The notes under the pieces were generated by a model. That model was given only the letters and a program-made list of their open reading frames with translations. It was not told where the DNA came from and did no database searches. Positions 16,135-25,515 of a stretch of DNA of 64,000 nt are shown here, piece by piece (the first letter of the stretch is position 1; each line of letters starts with the position of its first letter). The position numbers were made by a program, and so were the translations under genes. Source of the DNA: Actinomycetaceae bacterium MB13-C1-2 (GTDB taxonomy: Bacteria > Actinomycetota > Actinomycetes > Actinomycetales > Actinomycetaceae); contig CP141731.1 in NCBI GenBank assembly GCA_035621235.1, positions 2,356,001 through 2,420,000 on the forward strand. Reading direction: 5' to 3'.

Positions 16135-16935
16135 TTGTCTGTCTATACGCACGGCCATCACGAGTCGGTATTGCGCTCGCATCGGTCGCGAACCGCCGAA
16201 AACTCGGCCGCCTATCTTCTCCCACATCTCAAAACAAGTGACCATCTGCTCGACATCGGTGCCGGACCCGGAACAATCACGGCCGATCTAGCCGAATTGG
16301 TCGAAAAAGTTGTCGCAACAGAGATTGGAACGGATGAGTTAGCGCTTACCCAGAAAACTCTCGTACAGCGCGAAGTAGACAATGCCGAGTTCGTTGTCGC
16401 CGACGTTCACAACCTCCCGTTCGGTGACAACACTTTCGATGTGGTTCATGCACACCAGGTACTGCAACACGTCGCCGATCCTGTCCGCGCCATAGCCGAG
16501 ATGGCTCGCGTGGCTAAACCCGGCGGAATAATCGCGGTTCGCGATAGCGATTACGCCGGATTCATTTGGTGGCCTGAGCTTCCCGACCTGGACAGATGGT
16601 TGGAGCTATATCGAACCGCTGCTAAAGCGAACGGCGGAGAACCAGATGCGGGTCGACGACTGCTTTCGTGGGCTCACGCCGCTGGTATGGACGACGTGGC
16701 GGCGACCTCAAGCACATGGTGCTATTCAACTCCGGTTGAGAGAGCCGGCTGGGGCGGAATGTGGGCCGACCGAATTCTGAACTCGGCCATCGCCAAGCAA
16801 CTGGTAGACAATAACCTCGCAACCCTGGCCGATCTGCAAGAAATTAGCAATGCCTGGACCCGGTGGGCAGAAGACGCAGACGGGTGGATTTCGATCCCTC
16901 ACGGCGAAATCATCTGCCGCCTTCCGGCGGCATGA
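16135..16935 (+). CDS. Class I SAM-dependent methyltransferase (UbiE/Methyltransf_11 type)
   Basis: The 266-residue protein has the SAM-binding motif LLDIGAGPGTIT at about 38-50, an acidic residue at the end of the next strand (ATEIG), and the motif DVVHAHQVLQHVADP at about 100. It is cytoplasmic and its substrate is unknown. It starts at TTG with an excellent ribosome site (CAGGAGGT) 5 bases upstream. It follows the KDG kinase by 20 bases, so it may ride in the same transcript without being part of the uronate pathway. Confidence 0.85.
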   Translation: MSVYTHGHHESVLRSHRSRTAENSAAYLLPHLKTSDHLLDIGAGPGTITADLAELVEKVVATEIGTDELALTQKTLVQREVDNAEFVVADVHNLPFGDNTFDVVHAHQVLQHVADPVRAIAEMARVAKPGGIIAVRDSDYAGFIWWPELPDLDRWLELYRTAAKANGGEPDAGRRLLSWAHAAGMDDVAATSSTWCYSTPVERAGWGGMWADRILNSAIAKQLVDNNLATLADLQEISNAWTRWAEDADGWISIPHGEIICRLPAA

Positions 16936-16969
16936 CTAGGTTTCACAAATGATTTGATGTCCTCGGCTG

Positions 16970-18067
16970 TCAAGGACCTGAGTCGACGTGTCCGGTCGTT
17001 AGTGGAACTGTGATTGGGGGTTCATCCAGTGACTGGTCGCGACTGAAGATCAAGCGACGCTGCACTATGAAGCTGACTCCAAAGCAGCATACGTCGAGGA
17101 TCGCCTTCGCCAGCCATGCTGTGAGTCCGATCCATGTCAGGATCTCAACGCCCAAGATCGTAATCGATAGCAACGCCACCGCGAGGACACTGTACTCGAG
17201 GATCTGTCGCTTGGTTCGGTAACTCGACGTGTCATGGAATACCTTATGCTTGTTCGCCAGGAAGTTCACGCTACCCGAGAGAATGCGTGCCATCACCACT
17301 GAGAAGCTGAGCCCAATCGGACCGGATAGCCCCATCACGCTTGAGAGCATCACGAAGACAAACATTTCTAGTGCCCAGGAACCAATCCCTACAACGGCAA
17401 ACGAAACCAGCGGCCAAAACACCCGAATAGAGTCTGTGATGGGCCGGAAGTGAGAGCCACTGTTCCCATCCTCGTAGACAGTGTCGATCGGAACCTGGAT
17501 GATGTCCTGCCCCGAATCTGCAGCGACCAAGAGCGCGTTGAGTTCCCATTCAAAACGGTCCCCGGGCACCTCCATCAGTTTTGAAAGCTGCCGTGATCCG
17601 AATGCTCGTAGACCCGTCTGCGTGTCATCGATTTTTACACCTGTTGCGAGACGGAAGAACAGGGCTGAAGCGGAATTCCCGAACCGCGAGCGTAACGGGA
17701 CCTCGCCTTGAAAAGCCCGGACTCCCAACACAGTAGCGTCAGGCCAAGCGTGTGCCATGTTTGCCACTTTTGCGATGTCTGCGGGACGGTGTTGACCGTC
17801 CGAATCGGCACACACAACCACCTCGTCTGGAGCGTTCTTCATGCACCAATGGAAACCAGTGCGTAGCGCGAACCCTTTGCCACGGTTCACCTCGTACCCA
17901 ATCACCGTGACATTTCGTCCTTCGAGTGCCCTGAAAACATGTTGGTACGTCGGACCTGAACCGTCATCGATGATCAGAATGTGCGCATCGGGCAACTCGC
18001 TTTGGAGCGAGTCGACAAGTTCCGCTAGTGCCGGAGTTGGTTCAAGGGACGGAATCAGAATGATCAT
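16970..18067 (-). CDS. Family 2 glycosyltransferase fused to a GtrA-like membrane domain
   Basis: Residues 1-225 are a GT2 domain (ILIIDDGSG, ADSDGQH with the metal-binding DSD, and TQTGLRAF) like dolichol-phosphate mannose synthase. Residues about 235-345 hold four hydrophobic helices of the GtrA type. Such proteins charge a lipid carrier with a sugar and help to flip or use it for surface glycans. The start overlaps the stop of the upstream NAGPA-domain gene by four bases. It converges with the methyltransferase gene with a 34-base gap. Confidence 0.88.
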   Translation of the reverse strand: MIILIPSLEPTPALAELVDSLQSELPDAHILIIDDGSGPTYQHVFRALEGRNVTVIGYEVNRGKGFALRTGFHWCMKNAPDEVVVCADSDGQHRPADIAKVANMAHAWPDATVLGVRAFQGEVPLRSRFGNSASALFFRLATGVKIDDTQTGLRAFGSRQLSKLMEVPGDRFEWELNALLVAADSGQDIIQVPIDTVYEDGNSGSHFRPITDSIRVFWPLVSFAVVGIGSWALEMFVFVMLSSVMGLSGPIGLSFSVVMARILSGSVNFLANKHKVFHDTSSYRTKRQILEYSVLAVALLSITILGVEILTWIGLTAWLAKAILDVCCFGVSFIVQRRLIFSRDQSLDEPPITVPLTTGHVDSGP

Positions 18068-19159
18068 GAGAGATCCTCAATGTAAAGAATGTCCGAGGTG
18101 CCGCGTTCACCGCCGTTAGACGGTTCGTTGATAACCGCGCCGTTGAAGTACATGGTCGATGAGCCGCCGCCGTCCAGGTTGTAGGCGGTTTGACAATCGA
18201 GGGAGACCATTAGTTCGGCGGCCTCGCTCATGGTCATGCCGCGGGAGTATCCTGTCTCCCTACCGTCGATCACCACGAGGACCAACGTTCCGTCGCTCCT
18301 TACGCCGACCAGAGTGCGCGGTTGTTGGCCCTGAATGGAGTGGTTGCCGAAGTTTGTGTCGATCTCGATTTGGTCGATGCCGGCGATGACGGTACCGTCT
18401 GCGACGAGCGCAGGGCCGAATGAGAGAGTGTTCCACACACCGTTTGTGACAAGCTGATCCGCGGACGTTGCGGTCTCGTCGTAGAGCTGAACTGTGCCGT
18501 CTTGATAGAAGGCAAGACCTTCTCGGGCCCCCGCATCACGGAAGAGCACTCCGTTTCGGATGACGATTCCCGTGTCCCGGAAGCCGTAATAGTCCCCGTT
18601 GATGGCGAAGATTGCGCCGTTTTGCTCAGCAATGCTTGAGGTTTTGTCAATGATGCTTTGACCAAACTGGTTATTGGCAAAGGCGGATCGTAACGCGGTG
18701 GCATCCGAGAGGTTGACTGTCGCGACGTAGTACGTGACCGTGTCCTCGCCCGACCCCGTCTGTTGCTGCGTGATAGAAATCGATGCGTTGCTACCCTCGT
18801 AGGTCGAATCCGTAACGGTCGCCGGAATTTGCTCTGCGGGCGAGTCTGGGGTCTCTGACTGGCCTTGCTCGGCTTCGGGTCTCTCAGAAACTGCGGTCGG
18901 ACTCTGAGCGGCCTCGTATGCGGCGACATCGGAGATCTCAACGTGGTCTATGACGAAACGATCCAGCGCCCACGCACTGATTCCCACTGCGACCAGGGGA
19001 GACGGCGAGTCCACCGCCTACCGCCGTGCGGATGATCCTCTTACGTCTCACCCCGCGCTTCTTGGCCGCACGGTTCTTCCCACTCTGAGTTGGTGATTGT
19101 CCTTCTATCCCCTGAGGGATCTGGGGCTGCTCGCTACGGGCATCGTATTTGTTGTCCAT
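18064..19159 (-). pseudogene. NAGPA-domain (phosphodiester glycosidase) protein, frameshifted near its membrane anchor
   Basis: The long frame (18064-19014, GTG start) ends with NLDGGGSSTMYFNG, the signature of the phosphodiester glycosidase (NAGPA) domain that removes GlcNAc from phosphodiesters or acts on exopolysaccharide. The natural N-terminus lies in another frame from ATG 19159 (MDNKYDAR, then the basic KKRGVRRKRIIRTAVGG). Joining the two at the C-run (plus-strand GGGG at 18996-18999) gives a continuous cytoplasmic tail, membrane segment (SPLVAVGISAWAL) and ectodomain. One base therefore separates it from an intact gene of about 365 residues. It could be a true mutation or a sequencing error. 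It precedes the GT2-GtrA gene by overlap. Confidence 0.7.
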
Positions 19160-19215
19160 GCGCCCAACTGTGGGAGCCGAACCTATCGGGAAACTAAGGC
19201 AACATTATGAATGTC

Positions 19216-19528
19216 CTATGAGGTTGCGTGACCCCACCAGAACCAAGGAAGGGCATCCACAAAAAACCGACTCTCTGGCGATTTCTTGTCCGGCAGCCAC
19301 ACCCTGGTAGACGTGAGCTCAAGGCGACTATGCTCTGGGCCTGGAACGCCAATGCCCTTCGATCCAGGTCTCGTCACGATGATGCCCAGAGACCCATATC
19401 TGTCCCACTCTGCTTCCGCCAAGTAATCTTCACCGTAGACGAAATTCGGCTCTGTCTCCCCGTCCACGGTGAAGGTGCCCCGCGAACCGGTTCTCTACCC
19501 ACAAATCTAGGGTGTTTTCATCGCTCAT
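19216..19528 (-). pseudogene. hipA toxin remnant, N-terminal end, frameshifted and truncated
   Basis: ATG 19528 overlaps the antitoxin stop by ATGA, as in hipBA operons. It begins MSDENTLDLWVENRFAG, like the first strand of HipA kinases. After about 17 codons the frame is lost at a G-run (near 19480) and continues in the neighbouring frame as FTVDGETEPNFVYGEDYLAEAEWD. It then degenerates and stops at 19216. All HipA kinase catalytic motifs are absent, so no toxin activity is expected. Confidence 0.6.
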
Positions 19529-19803
19529 TGGTCCCCCAGTATCGTCGCGATGATATCGGAGTCCTCTTCAAGAAACGGCTCAAGAACGAGGGCGTAGCCA
19601 AGTGCTTTCACAACACTAATCACAGCGGGCAATGTGGGCATGATTTCCTGCCGTTCTACGCAAGTTACCCATTTGCGAGATCTCCCGGCCTTCTTTGTCA
19701 GTTCCTCTTGGGTGAGGCCAAGCTCAATGCGAGTACGACGCGCAAAGTTGGCAAAGGTGTCCGCGGTGGCGATTGGCACGTTTATGTCCACCAAACCTCC
19801 CAT
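19525..19803 (-). CDS. HipB-like Xre-family antitoxin
   Basis: This 92-residue protein is a lambda-repressor-type HTH (about 22-75: RTRIELGLTQEELTKKAGRSRKWVTCVERQEIMPTL, quoted here only as an outline) with a short C-terminal tail (EEDSDIIATILGDQ), as in HipB. In intact systems HipB neutralises the HipA kinase and represses the operon. Here the partner is a remnant, so the gene may survive as a stand-alone regulator. The upstream gap contains two related ATATTGG/CTAATATG blocks that could be autoregulatory sites. Confidence 0.75.
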   Translation of the reverse strand: MGGLVDINVPIATADTFANFARRTRIELGLTQEELTKKAGRSRKWVTCVERQEIMPTLPAVISVVKALGYALVLEPFLEEDSDIIATILGDQ

Positions 19804-20043
19804 ATCGAGTTATGGGCAGCATATTGGCCATACGGGTTAGTGTCTAATATGTTTCCCACAGCCTGAACTATGCTGTGCCGTCGACCCTCACGACGTTTTG
19901 GTTGATGTCTGCTATGAGCAGCCCGGGTGGGAAGACACCATCGCCCAGGGTTGCCACTCCGAAGCTGTCGTAGTGATTCGCTGACTCGACCAGATGCTAG
20001 CCTGAGACGGCGACTGTAACCTGGACAGAATGGACTCTCCGCA

Positions 20044-20430
20044 ATGAGTACAGCAACGTGTCTTTCTTGCGAAATGCCAATGAAGAGCGAGACCCTGTAT
20101 GGCAGCAACGCCGACGGGACAAAGAATTCCTCATACTGCATGTACTGCTATGAAAACGGCGTGCACGCTACGTGGTGTCAGAGTTGCAGTATGCCAATGA
20201 AAGATCCCGAGCACTTCGGCTCGGAGAACGATGGTACCGCAAGCACAGAATACTGCGCATACTGCTACAGCAACGGGGCATTCACCGCCGATGTGAGCAT
20301 GGAAGAGATGATTCAAATCTGTGCAGACATGGACTTTCCGATGCTTGATGAGAACGGCCGCATCATGGGCCGCGACCAGAAGGCAACGATCATGCGACAG
20401 TCGTTCTCCACGCTCGCGCGCTGGAAATAG
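20044..20430 (+). CDS. Duplicated zinc-ribbon domain protein
   Basis: The 128-residue protein contains two copies of a CxxCxMPM...YCxYCYxxG zinc ribbon (residues about 6-35 and 44-78) followed by a short alpha-helical tail (SMEEMIQICADMDFPM). This matches the putative zinc-ribbon family seen singly in many bacteria. The function of that family is unknown. No signal peptide is present. It starts shortly after a CTCCGCA leader with no strong ribosome site. Confidence 0.8.
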   Translation: MSTATCLSCEMPMKSETLYGSNADGTKNSSYCMYCYENGVHATWCQSCSMPMKDPEHFGSENDGTASTEYCAYCYSNGAFTADVSMEEMIQICADMDFPMLDENGRIMGRDQKATIMRQSFSTLARWK

Positions 20431-20450
20431 ACCGTCGTCGACCAGACCTT

Positions 20451-20488
20451 CCCTCATCCGATGAGTCGGTCTCATCGGCGAGGGTTTT
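20451..20488 (+). terminator. Intrinsic terminator after the zinc-ribbon gene
   Basis: CCCTCATCCGATGAG at 20451-20465 pairs with CTCATCGGCGAGGG (one unpaired base) and TTTTC follows. It is 20 bases after the stop codon. Confidence 0.75.
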
Positions 20489-20564
20489 CGAGCGTTATCC
20501 GAACTGATGCGCATCCGACTCGTCTATAGACTGGTTATCCCAACCCCGGCGTCGAGGGTACTTC

Positions 20565-22505
20565 ATGCAATCAGCCAAAGGCACTAGGTCTAGCCGGACC
20601 CACACAAGTCTCGGCCACAGAACGCTCCGAGAGTTCGTCCCCAACGAGTTCGTCGTCTCCCGCATGATCCGAGGAACGGTCGGGGCGCTAATTCCCCTGC
20701 TCATTTCCCTGCAACTAGATCACCTAAAGCAGGGCCTATGGGTATTCATGGGTGTCCTCCTTTTGTTGCAGGGAGAACGAGCCGCACCGTATGCCGCGCG
20801 GGTACGTAATTCTCTCGCCACCTCGACCATCGGGATGATCGGTTTCTTGATCGGTGCGCTGGTTCCCGGAGCAGGAACATCCGTATTGCGCGACGTGATC
20901 CTGGTGGTCTCGATGGGCCTCGTGTCGTTCTGCGCCGGTTACCTAAGCGGATTAGGGCCAGCGTGGGCCTCGGGCACCCTAACACTCTTGATGCTCGCCT
21001 CAACTTCGATGGATACAGATGCAGTTGCAACACACTGGAACTCCGCCCTGTGGTTCCTTGTGGGAGTGGCTCTCTACGAGGTCATGTTGCTAATCGAGTG
21101 GACGATCTTTCGGGACCTCCCCGAAAGGAGAGCCCTCTCAGCTTCTTACGTTGCCCTAGCAAACTACGCGCAAACAGTCGAGCGAGCCACGGCGGACGGC
21201 CCGGAATCACCTCTATCCCCACTACCGATTTCACCAACCATCGCTGATCCGGTCACTGCTGCCCGGCGCCGGGCGTATCAGGCGAACGTGGATGCGAGGA
21301 ACAACACCAGAACCTCTGTGTGGAAGCAGGAAGCTACCGCGATCATCAGTCAGATTGGCATCGAAACTGGAAAAGTAACTGCTTCCCGGTTTCTTCCCTT
21401 GAGTCTCAGTGGGGTCGATCCCGCCAGTATCGCGGCCAGCGCACGCGAGGATGCGGCGCAAGTTGGCAACCAGAAATTGGTTCCAAGCCCTGCCGAGCGA
21501 GATTCAAAGCCTCGCTCACGCCTTCAGTTAGGGAAATTCTTCGACTACGTGTCTCACCCATCCCACGATTCCGTCATGCGCGGGACACGGCTCGCGCTGT
21601 GCATGATGACGGCTGTAGTAGTCCACCGACTCATAGACACTCCACACTCCTACTGGATAGTCGTCGCGGTAGCCATGATCGCCCAGCCCGATTATGGCTC
21701 GGTCTATGCAAGCGCCGTTCAGCGCTCGATTGGGGCAATCGGAGGCGTAGGTATCGGCTGGGTCATCTTCCAGTTCGTGCCCAAAGGATGGTGGCAAGCG
21801 GCGGTAATCATCCTTCTGATGGCGATAATGCCGCTGGTGAAGCGGTTCGGATACACGGCGCAGGCGATAATCTTCACTCCGCTAATGCTGGTCTTCACTA
21901 ACCTGATCCTGCCAGGGGGCGCGTCTGTGGACTACGGGCCAGAACGCCTTGCTGCCACCGCAATCGCCGCTGCGATTGTCATTGTCATGGGTTACGCAAT
22001 CTGGCCCCGCTCTCGCGAGTCACGCATCATTCCTCTTGCGCAGAACGGCAGATTAACTGTCTCAGAGATGCTACGAGGACAGGCCGATCCGAGCCTCACC
22101 CAATCCCAGCTGTTCGACTTGCGCACCACTGCCCGAACGGCTGAGGTTGCTCTTCGTACCCAGTTGGCCCGAAGTCTGACCGAGCCTTCGGCCGTCGCAA
22201 CTCAGGCTGCGATGTGGACCCCGGCGTCTGCAACCCTCGAACGATTGATTGACCTCACTACTGCAGCATCGGTGCTACCCGTGGGCGTCGCGGAGCAGTC
22301 GGTGTTTTCTCGCGCAGCAACTGCGGCGGCACCTGTCGAGTCCGTGGAACAAGCATCCCGGAATCAGTTCATCCAGCAACTACCAACCACGTCTGCCGAG
22401 CCCGAAGACGAACTGTTGCGTGCTATCGCAATCCTTGCTTCTAGTTTGGACACGCTGACCCCTGCACCCGACGAGGTTGAGTCGGCGCTACGCAGTCCCC
22501 AGTGA
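20565..22505 (+). CDS. FUSC-family membrane transporter
   Basis: The 646-residue protein has two blocks of membrane helices (residues about 35-170 and 345-470) separated by a soluble domain, plus a C-terminal cytoplasmic tail. This is the layout of fusaric-acid-resistance/YccS-type proteins (FUSC domain). Relatives export aromatic acids or other small molecules. The first 30 residues are basic and soluble, and a start at the Met of residue 34 (MIRGTVGAL) cannot be excluded. It has no periplasmic adaptor partner, consistent with a single-membrane host. Confidence 0.8.
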   Translation: MQSAKGTRSSRTHTSLGHRTLREFVPNEFVVSRMIRGTVGALIPLLISLQLDHLKQGLWVFMGVLLLLQGERAAPYAARVRNSLATSTIGMIGFLIGALVPGAGTSVLRDVILVVSMGLVSFCAGYLSGLGPAWASGTLTLLMLASTSMDTDAVATHWNSALWFLVGVALYEVMLLIEWTIFRDLPERRALSASYVALANYAQTVERATADGPESPLSPLPISPTIADPVTAARRRAYQANVDARNNTRTSVWKQEATAIISQIGIETGKVTASRFLPLSLSGVDPASIAASAREDAAQVGNQKLVPSPAERDSKPRSRLQLGKFFDYVSHPSHDSVMRGTRLALCMMTAVVVHRLIDTPHSYWIVVAVAMIAQPDYGSVYASAVQRSIGAIGGVGIGWVIFQFVPKGWWQAAVIILLMAIMPLVKRFGYTAQAIIFTPLMLVFTNLILPGGASVDYGPERLAATAIAAAIVIVMGYAIWPRSRESRIIPLAQNGRLTVSEMLRGQADPSLTQSQLFDLRTTARTAEVALRTQLARSLTEPSAVATQAAMWTPASATLERLIDLTTAASVLPVGVAEQSVFSRAATAAAPVESVEQASRNQFIQQLPTTSAEPEDELLRAIAILASSLDTLTPAPDEVESALRSPQ

Positions 22506-22638
22506 CGCGGCAGCTCGTTTTTAGATCGGAGTTACTGCGGCACCGTCGGAACCGGGATCGGTGGAGACAGCATGTAGCGGGCATGAGAGGCAGTCGGGCG
22601 GTGGTACTGTCGTGCACCTGGAACAGTACGATTCAGGT

Positions 22639-23121
22639 ATGTCCTTCGTTCGATTTCGCCCGCTTGTGGCATCCGAAGTGAGTCTGATTGAAACAGCATC
22701 ACTTGGCACTCTGAACTGGTGTGGGCCAAGGTTCACACTTGATGACCTGCGTAGCGACCCGGAACTGGCGCACTACGCGAAGCTCATTCCCGAGCGAGGT
22801 GATTTTGGCATAGTTGCTGAACAGGACGATATGCCAGTCGGCGTTGTCTGGGCACTGTGTCTACCTCGGACCGATCCAGGTTACGGATTCGTCGATGAAG
22901 ACACCCCTGAACTTGCCTTATGGGTACATCCCAACAATCGGCGTCAAGGTCTTGGCCGCACGCTTTTGCGGGAACTCGCCAATGAGGCAGCTAGCCGCAG
23001 ATACAACCAGATCAGTTTGTCAGTAGAAGAAGACAATCATTCGAAGAAACTTTACTCCTCCGAGGGATTCAAGGAGGTGCCTGGCAAAGAAGCCGACGGC
23101 GTGATGCTCCTAAAACTCTAG
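22639..23121 (+). CDS. GNAT-family N-acetyltransferase
   Basis: The protein of about 160 residues has the acetyl-CoA motif A as VHPNNRRQGLGRTLLREL and motif B near SLSVEEDNHSKKLYSSEGF. It transfers an acetyl group to an unknown amine. I placed the start at ATG 22639 (MSFVRFRPL), which begins the conserved fold. The frame stays open upstream to 22561, but that part is Gly/Ser/His-rich and lacks a ribosome site. Confidence 0.82.
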   Translation: MSFVRFRPLVASEVSLIETASLGTLNWCGPRFTLDDLRSDPELAHYAKLIPERGDFGIVAEQDDMPVGVVWALCLPRTDPGYGFVDEDTPELALWVHPNNRRQGLGRTLLRELANEAASRRYNQISLSVEEDNHSKKLYSSEGFKEVPGKEADGVMLLKL

Positions 23122-23154
23122 AACCACCATAGCCCTCCGAATAAGACCGGACGG

Positions 23155-24228
23155 ATGCGAGTCCGTCGTACCCTTGGAGTCGTGAAGAAACTGACACATC
23201 CGGACAAGTTGATTCCAGGGGATAAGGTCGCCGTCCTCTCCCCGTCGTTCGCCGCCCCCGCTGTATTCCCTGCGGTACATAACCAGGCCATGACCCGGCT
23301 GGTTGGGGAGACGGGATTGGTACCCGTGGAATACGCGACAACCCGGCAACTTGGAGCTAGCCCGCAAGAACGTGCTCGTGACTTCAACGCTGCGCTTGCT
23401 GACCCTGAAATCCGGGGAATTCTCTCAACAATTGGCGGTTCTGACCAGATTCGCCTTATCCGTCACCTCGACCCTGACCTTCTGTTGGCGGACCCGAAAC
23501 CATTTCTGGGCTATTCCGACAACACGAACATTCTTAACTGGATGTGGAACCAGGGAGTTGCCAGCTTCTACGGAGGCTCAACCCAGGTACAGATCGGTCC
23601 GGGACCTCGCCTCGACCCAGAACATTCCGCGTCATTACGTGCCGCACTACTAACGGGAGACGAACTTGAGGTAACGGAACCCGGCGAGTCGGAGGATTTC
23701 GGGATTACATGGGAAGACTCTGCGTGCCTTGCCGAGTTTGGGGAGCGTGAACTGACCGAGCCGTGGACTTGGGCAGGTCCGCCGAGGAAAGTCACCGGCA
23801 TCACGTGGGGCGGTTGCTTGGACGTACTCGACTGGATCGCGATTGCGGACCGCTTTCCTTCGAACGAGGACCTCAACGGAGCCGTTCTACTACTTGAAAC
23901 CAGCGAAACACTGCCGAGCGCGGACATGGTGCGCTGGTGGGTGCGTGCACTGGGCGAACGCGGTCTTCTCGAAGCCGTGGCCGCAGTATTGTTCGCCCGT
24001 TCCCCCGCATCTGCTATCGATGGCGAACCGCCAATCGCGAAGAACCGCGAGAAGTGGCGAGAGGCTCGGAGAGACGCGGTAATTGAGGAGGTCAGCTCTT
24101 ACAATCCCAATGCCGTCGTCTGCGTGGGACCGCCGTTTGGCCACACACGTCCGCAATGGATACTCCCCTACGGCGGGCAAATCACGGTGGATGGTACCCG
24201 CCGCCAGATCTTTGCCTCGTACACATAA
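23155..24228 (+). CDS. S66 peptidase (LD-carboxypeptidase / MccF-like)
   Basis: The 357-residue enzyme has the S66 catalytic triad: S121 in GYSDNT, E248 in LLLETSE and H330 in FGHTRPQ. The family covers murein LD-carboxypeptidases and MccF, which cleaves microcin C-type acyl-nucleotides for self-immunity. A Trp-rich loop (TWGGCLDVLDW) resembles the MccF branch more than LdcA, so detoxification of an aminoacyl-nucleotide antibiotic is possible. A later GTG start at 23182 is an alternative. Confidence 0.85.
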   Translation: MRVRRTLGVVKKLTHPDKLIPGDKVAVLSPSFAAPAVFPAVHNQAMTRLVGETGLVPVEYATTRQLGASPQERARDFNAALADPEIRGILSTIGGSDQIRLIRHLDPDLLLADPKPFLGYSDNTNILNWMWNQGVASFYGGSTQVQIGPGPRLDPEHSASLRAALLTGDELEVTEPGESEDFGITWEDSACLAEFGERELTEPWTWAGPPRKVTGITWGGCLDVLDWIAIADRFPSNEDLNGAVLLLETSETLPSADMVRWWVRALGERGLLEAVAAVLFARSPASAIDGEPPIAKNREKWREARRDAVIEEVSSYNPNAVVCVGPPFGHTRPQWILPYGGQITVDGTRRQIFASYT

Positions 24229-24332
24229 CACGAGAAGAAGTCCTGCTTGGCGCGGGATGTCCACCTAGGATTCCCGGCTACCCACGCCTCGGTGCGGCGC
24301 CTTCATGTCTCGCATATCAGCACTCAGGCTCG

Positions 24333-25355
24333 CTATCCCCAGAGGTTTATCCCTGAATCCACAGCAAACTCGTCAATTGCCGTGAGTTCGCCCGCCGAGA
24401 ACTCCATGTTGTTCAGCATTCCCAGATTCATGTCCAGTTGCTCCACGGATGAGGCTCCGGAAACCAAGGATGTCACCCTCGGATCACGAAGAGCCCACGC
24501 GAGCGCCATCTGGGACAGCGTCTGACCTCTTTCCTCGGCAATCGCACCCAGTCCGCGAATTCGGACCAGTACTTCGTCACTTAGGTGCTTCTTCGGCAAC
24601 GACCCACCGCGGGTCATCCGAGAACCCTCCGGGATCCCGTTTAGGTAGCGGTTCGTGAGCAATCCCTGCGCCAACGAAGAGAAGGCAATGATTCCCATGC
24701 CCTCATCACTGCATGCGTCAATGAGACCTTGCTCAATCCAACGGTTTAACATCGAATAGCTCGGCTGGTGGATGAGGAGAGGCGTCCCGAGTTCCCTCGC
24801 GATCTGCGCCGCTTCTCTCGTCTGCTCGGCGGAGTACGAGGAGATCCCGACGTAAAGTGCCTTTCCCGAACGCACCGCATGGTCCAGGGCCATCATGGTC
24901 TCTTCGAGAGGTGTGTCGGGGTCGAACCTGTGGGAGTAGAAGATATCCACATAATCTAGGCCCATCCTCTCAAGCGACTGATCAAGGGAGGCGAGCACAT
25001 ACTTTCGAGTTCCACCACCCTGTCCGTAAGGACCGGCCCACATGTCGTAACCGGCCTTCGTTGAGATCAGCAACTCATCACGGAAGGGTCGCAGATCTTG
25101 GCGCAAGAAGGTTCCAAAGTTGGTCTCTGCTTGGCCATAGGGAGGACCATAGTTGTTCGCCAGATCGAAGTGGGTAATTCCAACGTCGAAGGCTCGTCTC
25201 ACAATGGCACGCTGGGTCTCCATCGGATGGCTGTCGCCGAAGTTCTGCCACAGCCCCAACGACAGCACCGGGAGCCTTAGTCCGGACTTGCCACAGAATC
25301 GATATTGCATGCGACCGTCATAGCGGTCGGAATCGGGAACATATGTGGGGTACAT
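24333..25355 (-). CDS. Aldo-keto reductase (YghZ / glyceraldehyde 3-phosphate reductase type)
   Basis: This NADPH-dependent reductase has the aldo-keto reductase tetrad as D in THFDLANNYG, the Tyr of that block, K in LLISTKAGYDMW, and H in DIFYSHRFD. The block MWAGPYGQGGGTRKY is typical of the YghZ/Kv-beta-like group, which reduces L-glyceraldehyde 3-phosphate and methylglyoxal. The open frame extends to 25373; I prefer the ATG at 25355, which begins the conserved MYxxxPDSDRY leader. It stands alone between two unrelated genes. Confidence 0.88.
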   Translation of the reverse strand: MYPTYVPDSDRYDGRMQYRFCGKSGLRLPVLSLGLWQNFGDSHPMETQRAIVRRAFDVGITHFDLANNYGPPYGQAETNFGTFLRQDLRPFRDELLISTKAGYDMWAGPYGQGGGTRKYVLASLDQSLERMGLDYVDIFYSHRFDPDTPLEETMMALDHAVRSGKALYVGISSYSAEQTREAAQIARELGTPLLIHQPSYSMLNRWIEQGLIDACSDEGMGIIAFSSLAQGLLTNRYLNGIPEGSRMTRGGSLPKKHLSDEVLVRIRGLGAIAEERGQTLSQMALAWALRDPRVTSLVSGASSVEQLDMNLGMLNNMEFSAGELTAIDEFAVDSGINLWG

Positions 25356-25515
25356 ACCACCATCATGCGACAAAAGACCTGCACATGTAAACAGTGTGGA
25401 GACAATGGGTTGGCAGAACCGAAGTTGAATGCCTCGCGGACGCTTCGATTAGTTTAGTCGCTTCCTACTGTCGGAATGAGACATCAACGTCAACGGCCGA
25501 AGGGTTCCAACGATT

